A stretch of DNA of 64,000 nt from NCBI GenBank assembly GCA_021018995.1, contig CM037597.1, positions 5,531,299 through 5,595,298 on the forward strand. The letters run 5' to 3'. Positions 12,206-23,877 of this stretch are shown here, piece by piece. The position numbers and the translations under genes were made by a program. This stretch comes from Chloranthus sessilifolius (Eukaryota > Streptophyta > Magnoliopsida > Chloranthales > Chloranthaceae). Position 1 is the stretch's first letter. Every line of letters starts with the position of its first letter. The notes below the pieces were generated by a model. That model ran no database searches and had not been told where the DNA came from. It was given only the letters and a program-made list of their open reading frames with translations.

Positions 12206-13077
12206 GATTTGAATAAGTACGGATCGTCGAAAAATAGTGTTTCACCCGAGCTAAGAAAATAGATTTCATTCCTCGACCAATGGTGAGGTAATTTCTGACT
12301 AGGAAATTGACAAGATCCGCATACCAAGGTGGGCAATCAATCCCGAACAACTGCTTCATCCGGAAGTGCTCCAAGATCGGAACAGCTCGTCAGTTTCTCA
12401 ATAAATTATTCGTGACAAGTGATCGGCCACCACATTTTACGAACCTTTCTTGTCCTTGATCTCCAAATCGAACTCTTGCAACAACAAGATCCACCTAATT
12501 AAGCGTGCCTTAGCCACTTTCTTAAGCGAGCAGAATATCGCGAGCGGCGTGATAATACCACAACTTTAGATCCTAATAAATAGGATCGAATTTATCCAAC
12601 GCGAAAACTACCGCCAAAAGTTCCTTTTCGATTGGTCGAGTAGTTCAAGCTGGGCATCATTAAGAGTGCGACTCGCATAGTAGATTACATGCGGTAATTT
12701 TTCTATTCGTTGCCCCAAAACGGCTCCAATTGCATGTAATCGAGGCGTCGCACATAATTTGACGGAAAGCCCGGTTGGAGATTGAATTATTGGAGCTTTT
12801 ATTAATTCGGCCTTAATGGTTTCAAAGGCCCATAAACATTTATCATCAAAGATGAATGGGACATCTTTGGAAAGTAAGCGCAGAGCGTGCTATCTTCTTG
12901 AAATCTTTAATAAACGCTGTAAAAAGCTGGCGTGGCCGGAAAAGATCCGATTTCCTTCGTCCTCGGTGGTGGTAGGTCGGCAATTAAATCAACTTTAGCC
13001 TTATCGACCTTGATACCTCGGGACGATATGATGTCCCAAAACAATGCCATCTTTAACCATGAAGTGACATTTCTCCA
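12206..13077 (-). pseudogene. degraded RNase H and linker region of the gypsy element
   Basis: No long frame remains, but position between RT and integrase and fragments resembling the RNase H region identify it. Treated as a fossil part of the same pol gene. Confidence 0.55.
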
Positions 13078-13791
13078 TTAAGAACAAGATTCTTCTCTGG
13101 CATCGCAAGCACTAGCGACAAATGATTCAAACAACAAGAAACTATTTTCATGTATCGAGAAGTCGTCCATGAAGACTTCCAAGAATCGCTCGACCATATC
13201 CGAAAAAATACTCAGCATACATCTTTGGAATGTAGCTGGTGCATTACAAAGCCCAAACGGCATTCGTCGGTAGGAGAAAGTACCAAAAGGACATGTGAAA
13301 GTGGTCTTCTCCTGATCCTCCGACGCAATGACTATTTGGTTATACCCGGAATAGCCATCGAGAAAGCAATAGTACTCATGCCCGGCTAATCTTTCTAACA
13401 TCTGATCGATAAACGGAAGTGGAAAATGATCTTTTCTCGTCATCAAATTTAACTTCCGATAATCAATGCACACTCTCCACCCTGTTTGAATTTTTGTAGG
13501 GACCAGTATGTTTTCTTCATTCTTAACCACTGTGATTCCCGATTTCTTAGGGACCACTTGTGTGGGGCTGACCCATTTACTGTCCGAGATGGGGTATATG
13601 ATTCCAGCATCTAAAAGTTTGATTACCTCATTTCGGACCACATCTTGCATTATAGGGTTCAGTCTCCTCTGTGGTTCCCTAGAAGGCTTAGCATTGTCTT
13701 CCAAATGGATTGATTGCATACACACCTTGGGACTAATGCCTTTGATATCTTTTATCGACCAGCAGGGCACTTTTGTGCTCTTTGAGTACAT
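13078..13791 (-). pseudogene. gypsy reverse transcriptase
   Basis: The frame contains GWRVCIDYRKLNLMTRKDHF, PLPFIDQMLERLAGHEYYCF, GYSGYNQI, TFTCPFGTFSYRRMPFGLCN, APATFQRCM and the catalytic box FMDDF. These are the successive RT blocks of plant Ty3/gypsy elements and fit the Athila/Tat lineage. The protein would have copied element RNA within the virus-like particle. Confidence 0.93.
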
Positions 13792-13805
13792 TCATGAGTT
13801 GGCCT

Positions 13806-14912
13806 TTACGATTCGCATCCGGTGTTGATGATATGATAACAGTTGAGTTTCATTCTCCCAGTGTAGGCATACTTGAGATTTTCCGGAAGAGGTTTAAGTT
13901 CTAAGGACACTTTCTCCTCCTCTTTCGGCTTTTCCTTGATTAATTCAATTTGAGTTCCACACTCTATTTCCTGTTCTTCACCCAGACGTGGTGTGGAATC
14001 CAACATGTGATTTACTTCTTGGATTAGGTGATCCACATCGAAATTTTCTCCAAAATGCGCAAGACAAGCTGCTAGAGGATCGTCAGAATCAGATGCATTA
14101 AATATTTCCTCTACAATTTCATTGAGTATGCATGCTTGTGCATGTTCGTCATCCTCCATGGGCTGCATGACAATATTAAAAATATTGAGTTCCACTGTCA
14201 TATTCGAATGATTCATGATCCCATTTCGACAATTGATCAGCGCATTGGAGGTTGCTAGGAATGGTCTTCCTAGAATCACTGGAATATTATTCTTCAAATT
14301 TGATGTTGGTTCAGTGTCTAGAACAACAAAATCTACAGGAAAGTAGAAAGAATCCACCTTGATGAGGACATCTTCTACAATTCCTCGAGGGATCTTTACG
14401 GACCGATCAGCTAACTGAAGGGTCATCGCAGTGGTCTTAAGTTCTCCCAATTCGAGCTCCTTATACACAGAATAAGGCAACAAGTTGACACTTGCTCCTA
14501 AGCCCAAAAGGGCCTGATCAATACGATTATCGCCGATAATGATCGAGATTGTAGGACAACCTGGGTCTTTGTATTTGATTGGGAGCTTTGCTTGCAACAC
14601 TGAACTAACCAGCTCGGCTAAGAAAGCCTTTTTCGGAATATTGGTCTTTCTTTTGATTGTGACCAATTCCTTCAAAAATTTAGCATAAGCAGGTACTTGA
14701 CGGATGGCATCCAGAAAGGGAATATTAATTTTTAATTGCTTGAAAATCTCATTTATTCCTTCCACATCGCGATTTCTCAGTGGTGCCATCAATCTTTGCG
14801 GGTACGGTGCTTTCGGAACTAGACTTTTCTTCTGTTCACTCTTGTCATCTGATATTTCTTTTGCTTGTACTTTGTCATCAATTTCTTCTCTCTCTTGATT
14901 TCTTCTCTCCAT
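13806..14912 (-). pseudogene. gag-pol linker and aspartic protease region
   Basis: The N-terminal part includes PYPQRLMAPLRNRD, a common motif at the end of Athila/Tat gag. The middle has the retropepsin-like segment LGASVNLLPYSVYKELELG followed by ILGRPFLATSNALI. This places the polyprotein-cleaving protease between gag and RT. The acidic, Glu-rich tail is usual for the linker into RT. Confidence 0.85.
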
Positions 14913-15169
14913 CGACTCTTCCTCCTCCTCCGCAACACTACTTTGTTATCGACCTGCTTTCCAGATCTCTACGTTGTGATCGCCCGAATTTGTTGTTGAT
15001 TCTCCTCTTGTGTTGAAGTTGATGTATGTTCAACAACCATTTGGCCCCTTGGGTTAGGAACAGGTTGGCTTGGAAACGATCCTTTTTCTCTCTCACAGAA
15101 AGGATGCCAATTGCCCAATTTGGGTCTCTATTTTAGAGATTGAGGACGTGTGAGAATGGATGAGTTTCA

Positions 15170-16501
15170 TCAGATCCTCAGTAGAAGGGGTTTGTGTATG
15201 AGGACGCTAGCGTGATTTCCCTGTGGGTTGTTAAATCCAGGTGGTGGAAATGTCGGCACAAAATTTTGTTGTGGTTGGTTTTGATAACCTCCCATTGGCT
15301 GTGTAAACTGAAAATTCTGGTTCATTTGCCGTGGCTGCCCAACCTGATTTTGATTGTATTGAAATTGATTCGGGTTATTGAACCCTTGCTGCTGAAATTG
15401 CCCTTGACCGTAGTTCTGCTGCGGTCCTTGATTGAAATTTTGTTGGGGATAAAGTTCGTCCCCTGCATTTCTTTGATTATCTTGTTTCCATGAGAAATTT
15501 GGGTGGTATCTCCAGCTATTTGGGTTATTCTCATTGAAAACGTTTCCTTGATTCCGCCCATAATTATTCACAACATTTAACTGTTCAGATGTGTCTTCAT
15601 GATAGTTCTGCATTGAAGGACAATCATCTGCCATATGCATTGGACTTGCACAAATTGAACATGGCTCAGGTTGTGTATTGACCATATGCACATTCTTCTT
15701 TAATTCCTCCACTTGTTGAGTGAGGAAATCAAGTTTAGCCATCAGATCTGGGGAATCCTTTACTACATATAGTCCTCCTTTCTTGGTTGAACTCCCGGCT
15801 TGATCACGGGCTTTGACTGCTTGTTCCCGAGTCTTTGTGAAATCCCAGTGCTGAGAATCCTCAGCTAGCTTTTCTAAGAAAGCATAAGATTCGGTTTCTT
15901 TAAGGCTCAGGAATCCTCCGCCATTCATTGACTCCACCAGATGTCTATTTGGTTGATTTAATCCATTGTAGAAACATTAGACCAGACTCCACTTTGAGTA
16001 CCCATGGTGCGGACATTTGAGTAAGAGATCCATGAATCTATCCCAAGCTTCATATAATCTCTCATCTTCCTCTTGCGTGAAATCCGTGATTTCACGTCTA
16101 AGGGCATTCGTCTTCGCCATAGGGAAGAACTTTGACAGAAACTTTTTGACCATCTGATCCCAGGTGGTTATGGATCCCGATGGTAGAGAGTTTAACCATG
16201 CTTTTGCTTTATCCTTTATAGAGAAAGGAAATAAGCGCAGTCTAACAGATTCTTCGCTGAAATTTTGGTAAACAGATGAGCAGACTTCAACGAAGTCTTT
16301 AACATGCTGGTATGGATCTTCTCGCTCCATGCCATGAAAGATTGGAAGGATTTGGATGACATTTGTCCGAATTTTAAACCGGCAACCAGGTGTGGCGGGG
16401 TATACAATGCATGATGGGGTATTTGTAGTTATTGGAGAGAACAGTTCTCTCAATGTTGGTTCTTCCTCTTGTTCAAGTTGCCCATTCATGTTGTCAGTCA
16501 T
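15170..16501 (-). pseudogene. gypsy gag (capsid and CCHC knuckle), in pieces
   Basis: The first piece (16501-15977) carries the Retrotrans_gag domain: FHGMEREDPYQHVKDFVEVC, FPFSIKDKAKAWLNSLPSGS and FFPMAKTNALRREI. The second piece (15937-15170) has the zinc knuckle CSICASPMHMADDC and a Gln/Asn-rich tail. Gag builds the particle and binds RNA. It is the first coding part downstream of the PBS in element orientation, and is broken. Confidence 0.9.
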
Positions 16502-16696
16502 ATTGACTTCAGTGGATGATTCACTTAAAAATTTCTGCCTTGATCTAGCGTCCTTACGATTTGGCCAAGCACGCGTTCGATCTCGAATTTAACGGTTCTA
16601 AATTTCTTTCTTTAGAAGACCTAGTGCATGCAATAATGCACGAAGTGGAGGTTTCAGGCAGAAAAACCTCAACAATTTTTTTTTTTTTACTAAAAA

Positions 16697-16767
16697 TCGA
16701 TTGATCGAGTCACACTCGATCAATCGAGGCCAAATCGATGCATCGACAATAGGGGTCGATGCATCGA
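16697..16767 (-). other. cluster of four 12-bp palindromes in the gypsy leader
   Basis: Four 12-mers lie between PBS and gag: TCGATTGATCGA (16697), its reverse complement (16716), and TCGATGCATCGA twice (16735, 16756). The first two can pair with one another; the last two are perfect self-palindromes. See findings. Confidence 0.8.
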
Positions 16768-16932
16768 CTCCAAAATTTTATTTTATTTTATTTTATTTTT
16801 TTTAAAATTAAAATTTTTAAATTTGAAATTTTCGAATTTTTTTTTTTTTTTTAATTAAGCAGAAATACTATTTTAATCCTCGAAAATTCCTAAAATTTAC
16901 TGTCTACCAAAAATTCAGATTTTCTCAATTTG

Positions 16933-16956
16933 GTCCCCGGCAACGGCGCCAAAAAC
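16933..16956 (-). other. primer-binding site of the Athila-type element
   Basis: The minus strand reads TTGGCGCCGTTGCCGGGGA, one base or so inside the 5' LTR. This is the usual Athila/Tat primer site, matched to a tRNA 3' end (tRNA-Asp in described Athila elements). Confidence 0.85.
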
Positions 16957-16957
16957 T

Positions 16958-18729
16958 TGATGTGATATTTTTAATGTAATGTTTTACTCGCAAGTGCACG
17001 AATCGGTTTGTATATAGTGGGTGCGGAGTACGAGATCGTTCCCACGAGGATTAATTTTGAAATACCTAAAAGAGACAAGCAATTCTAGAAATCTATTAAG
17101 ATCTAACAGTATTCTACCAGTTTTATGATTTAAGTGGTTGATGGTAATTAATGACTACAAACTAAAATTCAATTGATGATTCACAAATAAAAGTGAAGAT
17201 GATGATAAAGACGAAGATACTAAATCCTCCCATCTTTGGTCCGTTCTTCCTATAATATAAATCTAAGGATTAAATTATGAGATATTTCATTAGTAACAAA
17301 CATCTTTTATGGAAGATCAATGGTCAACACCCTAATAGGTTCCACGTTGCATCCCTGCAATCAGGACTTAGATGATTTTCATATTATAGATCTGGGATCA
17401 AGGGCACGGCTAGGCACGCATGATCTCAGGTTCAAATAAAAATCATCCCCAAGGTGGGTGAAAATTCCAACAAGAATACCACTTACAAATCTGAAATCAA
17501 GGGCATGGCTCGGCACACTTTATTCAGATTAGGGATATTTAAGATAAAATTACCATTACGTAACCAAGATCCAGCATGGCTCGGCCACACTCGATCCCGA
17601 GAACATAATCGTAATTAGATCACACAATGAAAACACAAAGACCATAACAATGATAGGTAAAATTACACACAGATCCGAGATCCCGCATGGCTCACACGCG
17701 ATCCCGGTTAGTGGCGGGATTTCATCCGCTCATGATAGCACAACAACCATAAAATAAAATCTCATATTTTAATCCTAAATTTATATTATTAAAAGTACAT
17801 CCCTCGGATGGGAATCATTAGATCCCCATCCCTATAAATTTAGCCACACATATTGTAAGTAAATGACATAAATAAATAAAGACGGGAAAATAATATTAAT
17901 TAAAATTACCTCAAACTTCAAAATAAATTACGTTGATCCACACGGATGATAATCTTCAGAAACGAAATAAATGCAGGAATAAACTTTGAACAAAATTTAT
18001 AAACTGAAGGAATGAGTACTGAAAAATTAAAGGGAACAAAGCTCTCAAAAAGAAATAATAAAACTTCCCTATTTCTAGGTCTAACTATAAAAAATAATGG
18101 CTAAAAACTAAGAACACTAAAAACTAAAACTCTCTAAAAAAAACTCTAATTCTAATCTCCTCTTCCCCGAAGTGTTTGAGTCACTTTAAATAGACCCGTC
18201 GTGCGGAGGTCTCCTAAGCCTACTTTTCCGGGTCGATTAATCGACCAATGGATGTCGATGCATCGAGCCGACCAAGAGTCCCAAAAAATAGACTTTTAGT
18301 GTCAGATTCGTGTCAAACTTAAACTCTGGCTCGATTAATCGACCCCAGAAATCCGTGAAATTCAGCACTTCTTCTTGGTTCAGATACTACTTCGGTATTT
18401 TGGCCATAACTTTCTATCTCGAACTCAGATTAAGACGATTCATATGCCGTTGGAAAGCTGACAAAAAGATCTACAACTTTCATGTTTTGACAATTTTGTA
18501 ATTCGGCCGTATTGAAGGTCCAAATTTAGCCGCAAGTCGCACCAAGTTCTTGATTACCCGAAGTTGCAGTGTTTTGGTATTATATTCAGAATTCTTGTAC
18601 TGTTTTCTATACTTGGCTTGTATTTACCTGAAACACTTCAAATCTAATCAATCTCATCAGATAGCCTTCATCGGACAGCTAAATATAGGTATTTAGGGGT
18701 GAAATATCCTCATCTTTCAGTACTCATCA
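16958..18729 (-). repeat. Athila-type element, 5' LTR
   Basis: A 1772-bp partner of 7205-8980. Nearly identical except for a cluster of small length differences around 17560-17760 and a few homopolymer lengths after 18060. It holds the same three palindromes (18233, 18255, 18331). Confidence 0.92.
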
Positions 18730-18734
18730 CACAA

Positions 18735-18932
18735 CATTATGTGCCTCACATGCATCTAGTCGCCGTCGCATCGTGTATAAGAGACACATGCACGTGTTGC
18801 AGGGCCACGTGCCTCTGCGCTCACGCGCTATACAGCTACCTATAAGGTCCGCCCGCCTTCTTGCTAACCAAATGCCCAACTCCAAGGTCGCCATGCCTTC
18901 ATGCTAGCGCCCAAATTAATGAGACCATCACA
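18735..18932 (-). repeat. LARD 3' LTR, second part
   Basis: Continues the LTR interrupted at 7204. Matches 27490-27678 of the partner LTR (ACACATGCACG, GCTCACGCGCTA, CCGCCTTCTTG). Ends TCACA at 18932 beside a purine tract on the minus strand. Confidence 0.75.
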
Positions 18933-21679
18933 TCCTCCCGACTCAATAAGGTCAACGTCCTCAATGACGTAATATCTCATGGAAATGATCATGCCACATC
19001 CACCATTCTAGCTGTGTCAATGTCCACATTGACACCAAGACCTGCATCAATTCTTCGACCTCAGTCTTCACTCCATGCAAGGTCTCCACCAAGACCTGCA
19101 TCAGTTCTTCGACCTCAGTCTTCAGTCCTTGCTATCTCATCTTGGTCTTATTTGCGCCGACCAGAAACACATTAATTCTTTGTGTGGCTCCGCACCAACG
19201 CAATCCATCACTATGCCGCTTCGCATGGTTTCACACCAATGCAATATATCATTATACATGCGCCAAGCATTAGTGATTATAACACGCTCTAGTACCTCGA
19301 TACTATGTCTTCACCCAAGAGTTTGCCTAGCAAGTTTTACCTTCCTTCTAGTTGATAGATGCGCATCTCTATGCACCAGGGGCGTGACTTCATCACATCC
19401 TCCCCCACTCAAATGCGCCGACGTCCTCATCAACTCTTGAACTCATATGTCAGTTCCTCGACACAATTGTGGTCTTTACTAAGACATTCTCACACCAATC
19501 CAAGGACAAGCAACGCTCATCAAACTGTATTTGTACCAGTACCTCGACTACTATCCTTCGTCTTCACCCAGGCACAATCTTAACAGTTCATTGCGATGAG
19601 CTAAATGCATCCTCTATGGCATAATAGGTCTTCACCTCATACCATAGCATAGCGCCTTGATCATCTTTTATGTGTCTTCACCCCATGTAGTGTTCTAGCC
19701 AACTTAATCCGATCAATATTTCACGCAGGTATCTTCATATATCAGTTCCCCATACAATCAAAAGTAACTTTATTATTAGCATCATTCTGGTTACTGCCTG
19801 AATCGATTGCCAAAATCAAGCAAATTGTGCCTTTGATGTTCACATCGTTGGCTCCAAGTCCACGCAACACATTGTGCATTGTAGCTCTCTAGGTTCTCAA
19901 TAGTTCTTCTTCACCTAGGAGTCTATCTTTCATTTGCACTGCCGCACTCTAGCACCTCAGCACCTCTATGTCTTTACCCAAAAGTTTGACCTACGTCTGA
20001 TTTGTAGAACTCCATTACCTCGACGTATGTTTTCAACCACTAGTCTGCCACCCAAGCTGCCTCAGCTTGTAGTAATTTTGCAACTCTAGTACTTCGACAC
20101 CACGTGTCTTCACCCAAGAGACTATCGGTGAGCGACCACGTCCAACCCAACGTAGCACTATGCTTCACAATACTGAAATCCGCAACACTGCTTGTATCTT
20201 TCGATCGTAGCAACCAACGGAGCCCAGTTTTATCAGACCTCTGGACCTGGTCATCATCACAAGCCCTTCACTATCCTGCAGTGCTCTAGTACCTCAACAC
20301 CTTTTTATTTTCACCCAAGTGCCTGCCATGGGCACCTTGCTCAATCAACGAAGCTCTATGCATCTCACACTATAGTTCCTCGACCTCTGCCTTCACCCAA
20401 TAGCATGACTCGAGTCACCTCTTGCAACCCAACTTATGGTCCTTCTCATAGACCAAAGATTTCAACGATTACCTAGGACTCACTTCCTCTGAAGATACCC
20501 ATCTGGCTCTCGTATTTACTTTCTCTGAAGCTATACTGGATCACTTGCGATTCGCTTCCTCTGAAGGTACCCATCTGGTTCTCCCGTTGGCTTTCTCTTA
20601 AGCCATATTGGATCTCTGTCTAGCCATCCGTCTCTCACGGACACCATGTCTTGTCGTCACACAATAAAGTAACGAGCTTCTGACCCCTACACTGATTTAG
20701 CATAGCTCAATCCAGTTCTGGCGATATCTCGCTTAACCGTATCCTCGATCCTGGCCCATCACAACATATTGATCCTTACATTGCCGCATACCAGCGGTCT
20801 AGACCCTCATGTCATATACCAGTGACCGATTCTAAAATCTCAGCCTCCTCATGAAGTTAGAATGGTGCATCCTACTTGCTCCTTGCTCCTTACCATACAT
20901 GGCAATGGTGGTCTCATCACCAACATGATCCAACGTCTCATGTTGGAGATCACTAGTGTTCATCTGCTTCGGACCGACCCGCTACTTCAACGTGTAACAC
21001 TCATGGCCAACAAGTTGCTAAATGAGAATGGAGTATCCTACTTGCTCCTTGTCATTTATAGCAATGGTGCTCTCAGCACCAACGTGACCCAACGTCTCAT
21101 GTTGGAAGTCACTAGCATTCATCCATCCTAGACCGACCCGCTACCGCAATGTATAGCCCTCATGGGCAACAATCATCACGAAGTGAGAACAGAGCATCCC
21201 CTTTCCTCCATGCGGACATGGCAACGGTGCTCTTAGCATATGTGTGACTCAATGCCTCATGTTCAACGTTACAAGCATTCATCCTCCTCAGACCGACCCG
21301 CTATCGTAACGTGTGGCCTTAACAGCCAACAACATTGCAAAGTGTGAACGGAGCATCCTACTTGCTCCTTGCCATCTATGGCAATGGTTCTCTCTGCACC
21401 AATGTGATCCAACATCTCGTGTCAAAAGTCACCAACGTCCATCCACCTCGGACCGACCCACTAACTCAACATGTGGCTCACATGGCCAACTAGCATCAAA
21501 CACATTTTCGCAAAAATACAGCAGTACCATTCCTCTGCGTGCGACTCAATCGCATCTCTACTGCAGACGTGCAACTCAACTACACACAAGTAATTCCTGC
21601 TGTCACGAAATAGAGCGCACCTCATCGCTCTAGCTTGCCAATGTAGTCCCAATCAGAACGATCTGACTCTGATACCAAA
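18933..21679 (-). repeat. LARD internal region built of degenerate tandem arrays
   Basis: No coding frame of retroviral type. From 18990 to 20460 a loose unit recurs at least ten times around the words CTCTAGTACCTCGACAC and TCTTCACCCAAGAGT. Around 20490-20620 a unit of about 85 bp appears twice (CCTCTGAAG...CCCATCTGG). From 20858 to 21500 there are four units of about 160 bp with GACCGACCCGCTA and CTCATGGCCAAC. The arrays make up nearly the whole internal part. Confidence 0.7.
21666..21677 (-). other. primer-binding site of the LARD element
   Basis: The minus strand reads TGGTATCAGAGT, 2 nt from the LTR start. It is the familiar site complementary to the 3' end of initiator tRNA-Met, one base off the usual form. 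Confidence 0.8.
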
Positions 21680-22904
21680 TGTCACGGGGTAATTTTTTTC
21701 GACACTCGTACGGTGCCTCGTTTTCGCTATAGCGAGGCCAACTTAACTCAGATACCAGTTTTCACGAGACACAACCTGATACTAGCTATCACACTCGTGC
21801 TACATCTCACTGCCGCGCACAGCAAGACTAACTTATCCAACCATCACTCTGATACCTCCCACCTAGAGGACGGGAACTCCCGTTCATGGTTGCCTTCACC
21901 CGAGGTAAACCATCTCAAAGCATCGTGTCTACTCGTGACACACATGTCAGCATCTCAGTGCCGCTTGGCTTGCCCTGTTGCACCCTGTGCACTGCACTAG
22001 GTTCTCGCTTGTGACAGTGGCATGCATTTCTTCATGCTATCCAAGTCAAGCATCGTGTGTGGCCCACGTGACCAGCACACTTGAAGTAGCATGCATCTCT
22101 TCATGATATCCAAACAAAGCATCGTGTGTGGCCCACACAACCAACACACTTGGAGTAGCATGCAACTCTTCATGCTATCCAAACTACGCATGATGTGTGG
22201 CCCACACGACCAGCACATGTCCGCATCAGGCCCTCAGCTAGCACCCACCACTGTGTCCCACGTAGCCCTTGAGTGCCCTCATAAGGTCGCTGACCTATGT
22301 GCACCGCGATGCCGGCCCGGGGCCACATGGTAACCTCACCCTGGGTGACACATGGCATTGTCGCAGCGCTGCAGCAACGTTCTAGGCCCACCCTAACCTA
22401 GAAGACCTTTGCATCCATCTAGCAACGCAAGGCCCCATGTGTGAGAGAATAGCTCCACAGCTTCCTTCCCTCAAGTATGGTCTAAACATCAACTTGGGCC
22501 ATCCAGCAGAATAACCTCAAACCCTTGGTTTGATATACCACCATGGCACACGACCCTCTGCCCGTGACACACACCTGCAAAGGTAGTGTCTTAGCATTAA
22601 TTATGGCACACAAACCTCTGTCTGTGGCACACAGTGTCATCTATCATGCCCACGTGCTTTGTAAGGTCACGCATCAGAGTCACAAGCGACCGTGTCGCAT
22701 CCGCATTGCGACCACGTCGCGAGGCCTTCATGGCCTCATGCCCACATAGTACTGTGTTGTGTTTGTGTCATGACCATGTCGCGAGGCCCTTATGGCCTTA
22801 TATCATGTGCCCTCGTGGCACCACATGACGTACCCTCGTGACATCGTATCACGTCCAAGTTGTGATTGTGTCTCGTGCCCACTCGACACTATTTCCGGTC
22901 CGTC
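21680..22904 (-). repeat. LARD 5' LTR, first part (continues at 27244)
   Basis: Starts TGTCACGGGGTAA and aligns with 5722-6870 including the 69-bp tandem units (22019-22215). Interrupted by the hAT element after GGTCCGTC. Confidence 0.75.
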
Positions 22905-23877
22905 TAGGGCTGAAATCGAGCTTGGGTCAGCTCTAGCTCAGCTCTACCTTATACGAGCTGAGCTGAGGTCGGCTCTAGGCTCTTTGAGCTCGAAAATTTC
23001 AAGCTATAGCTTGACTCTTCGAGCTTGAGCTTCGACCCAAGTATGTTCTATTATAAAAAAATTTGTCCGAGTACCTTTTCAAACTTTTACTCAATTAAAT
23101 ATCCATTCTATAAAAGATTTAAATGAATGATTAAACACAAGTACGCAACATATGAAATAAATAAACGATATACATGTGAAGTTGAACTCAAAATAAAAAT
23201 TATGTACCTTTTTAGTAGATATCCTTTTGAATTGCACTTATCATTTGATATGTATCTCCTTGTTGTCCATCTCCTTGTTGGTTAATTTGATTGCGAAGCA
23301 ATGGGTAGTGGGTTTGAGATTTTTCTCAAACCTATGTAGCATGATGAACATTGATGAAATCAGATCGATTGAGTGAAGCCAATTGAGTGTATAACTTTTT
23401 AAAAAATTTACGAAAAATAATATATTTTTTTATAATAATAATTTGAGCTCTTGAAATATATTTGATAACTATTGTATTCCCTTGATAAAATATATAAGTC
23501 AAGATGAAAAATATGATAGATGAGAATACTAATTATTTTTTTAAAATATAAAAGGATAAAAATGGCTTCACTAGTTTGATCTGACTCACTAGTCATCTCT
23601 ATTTGCTTTCAAACGGGGGTGATATTAAGAATCACTTCAATTTAAGAGTCATGTATAACATATTGACATCTCAATTATTTCACTTTTCTCTTGCATATTT
23701 AACTGGTGAATGGTAAGACAATACATATAATTGTTCCATTAAGCCAGTATTATCAATGCATAGAAATTATAAATAAAACTTTAGAAAAAAAATAAATTTA
23801 TACACACTTCTCTAATAAAAAAACTTGAAAAATAATTTTAAAAAATAATAATATATTAGTTTTCATAACCAACTAAT

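Larger units (their letters stand above)
7205..18729 (-). mobile_element. Ty3/gypsy Athila/Tat-type retrotransposon, nearly full length but broken
   Basis: An 11.5-kb element flanked by the exact 5-bp duplication CACAA (7200-7204, 18730-18734). LTRs of about 1.77 kb begin TGATG and end CATCA. Reading leftward: LTR, PBS, gag, protease, RT, degraded RNase H, integrase, a non-coding 2.4 kb, PPT, LTR. The LTRs are almost identical over long stretches, so insertion was recent compared with the LARD it sits in. Coding parts carry several interruptions, so it looks inactive by itself. Confidence 0.92.

Noticed and set aside
21666-21677. Possible tRNA-Met gene fragment
   Set aside because: Only the 12-nt PBS is present, next to an LTR edge; there is no tRNA fold.
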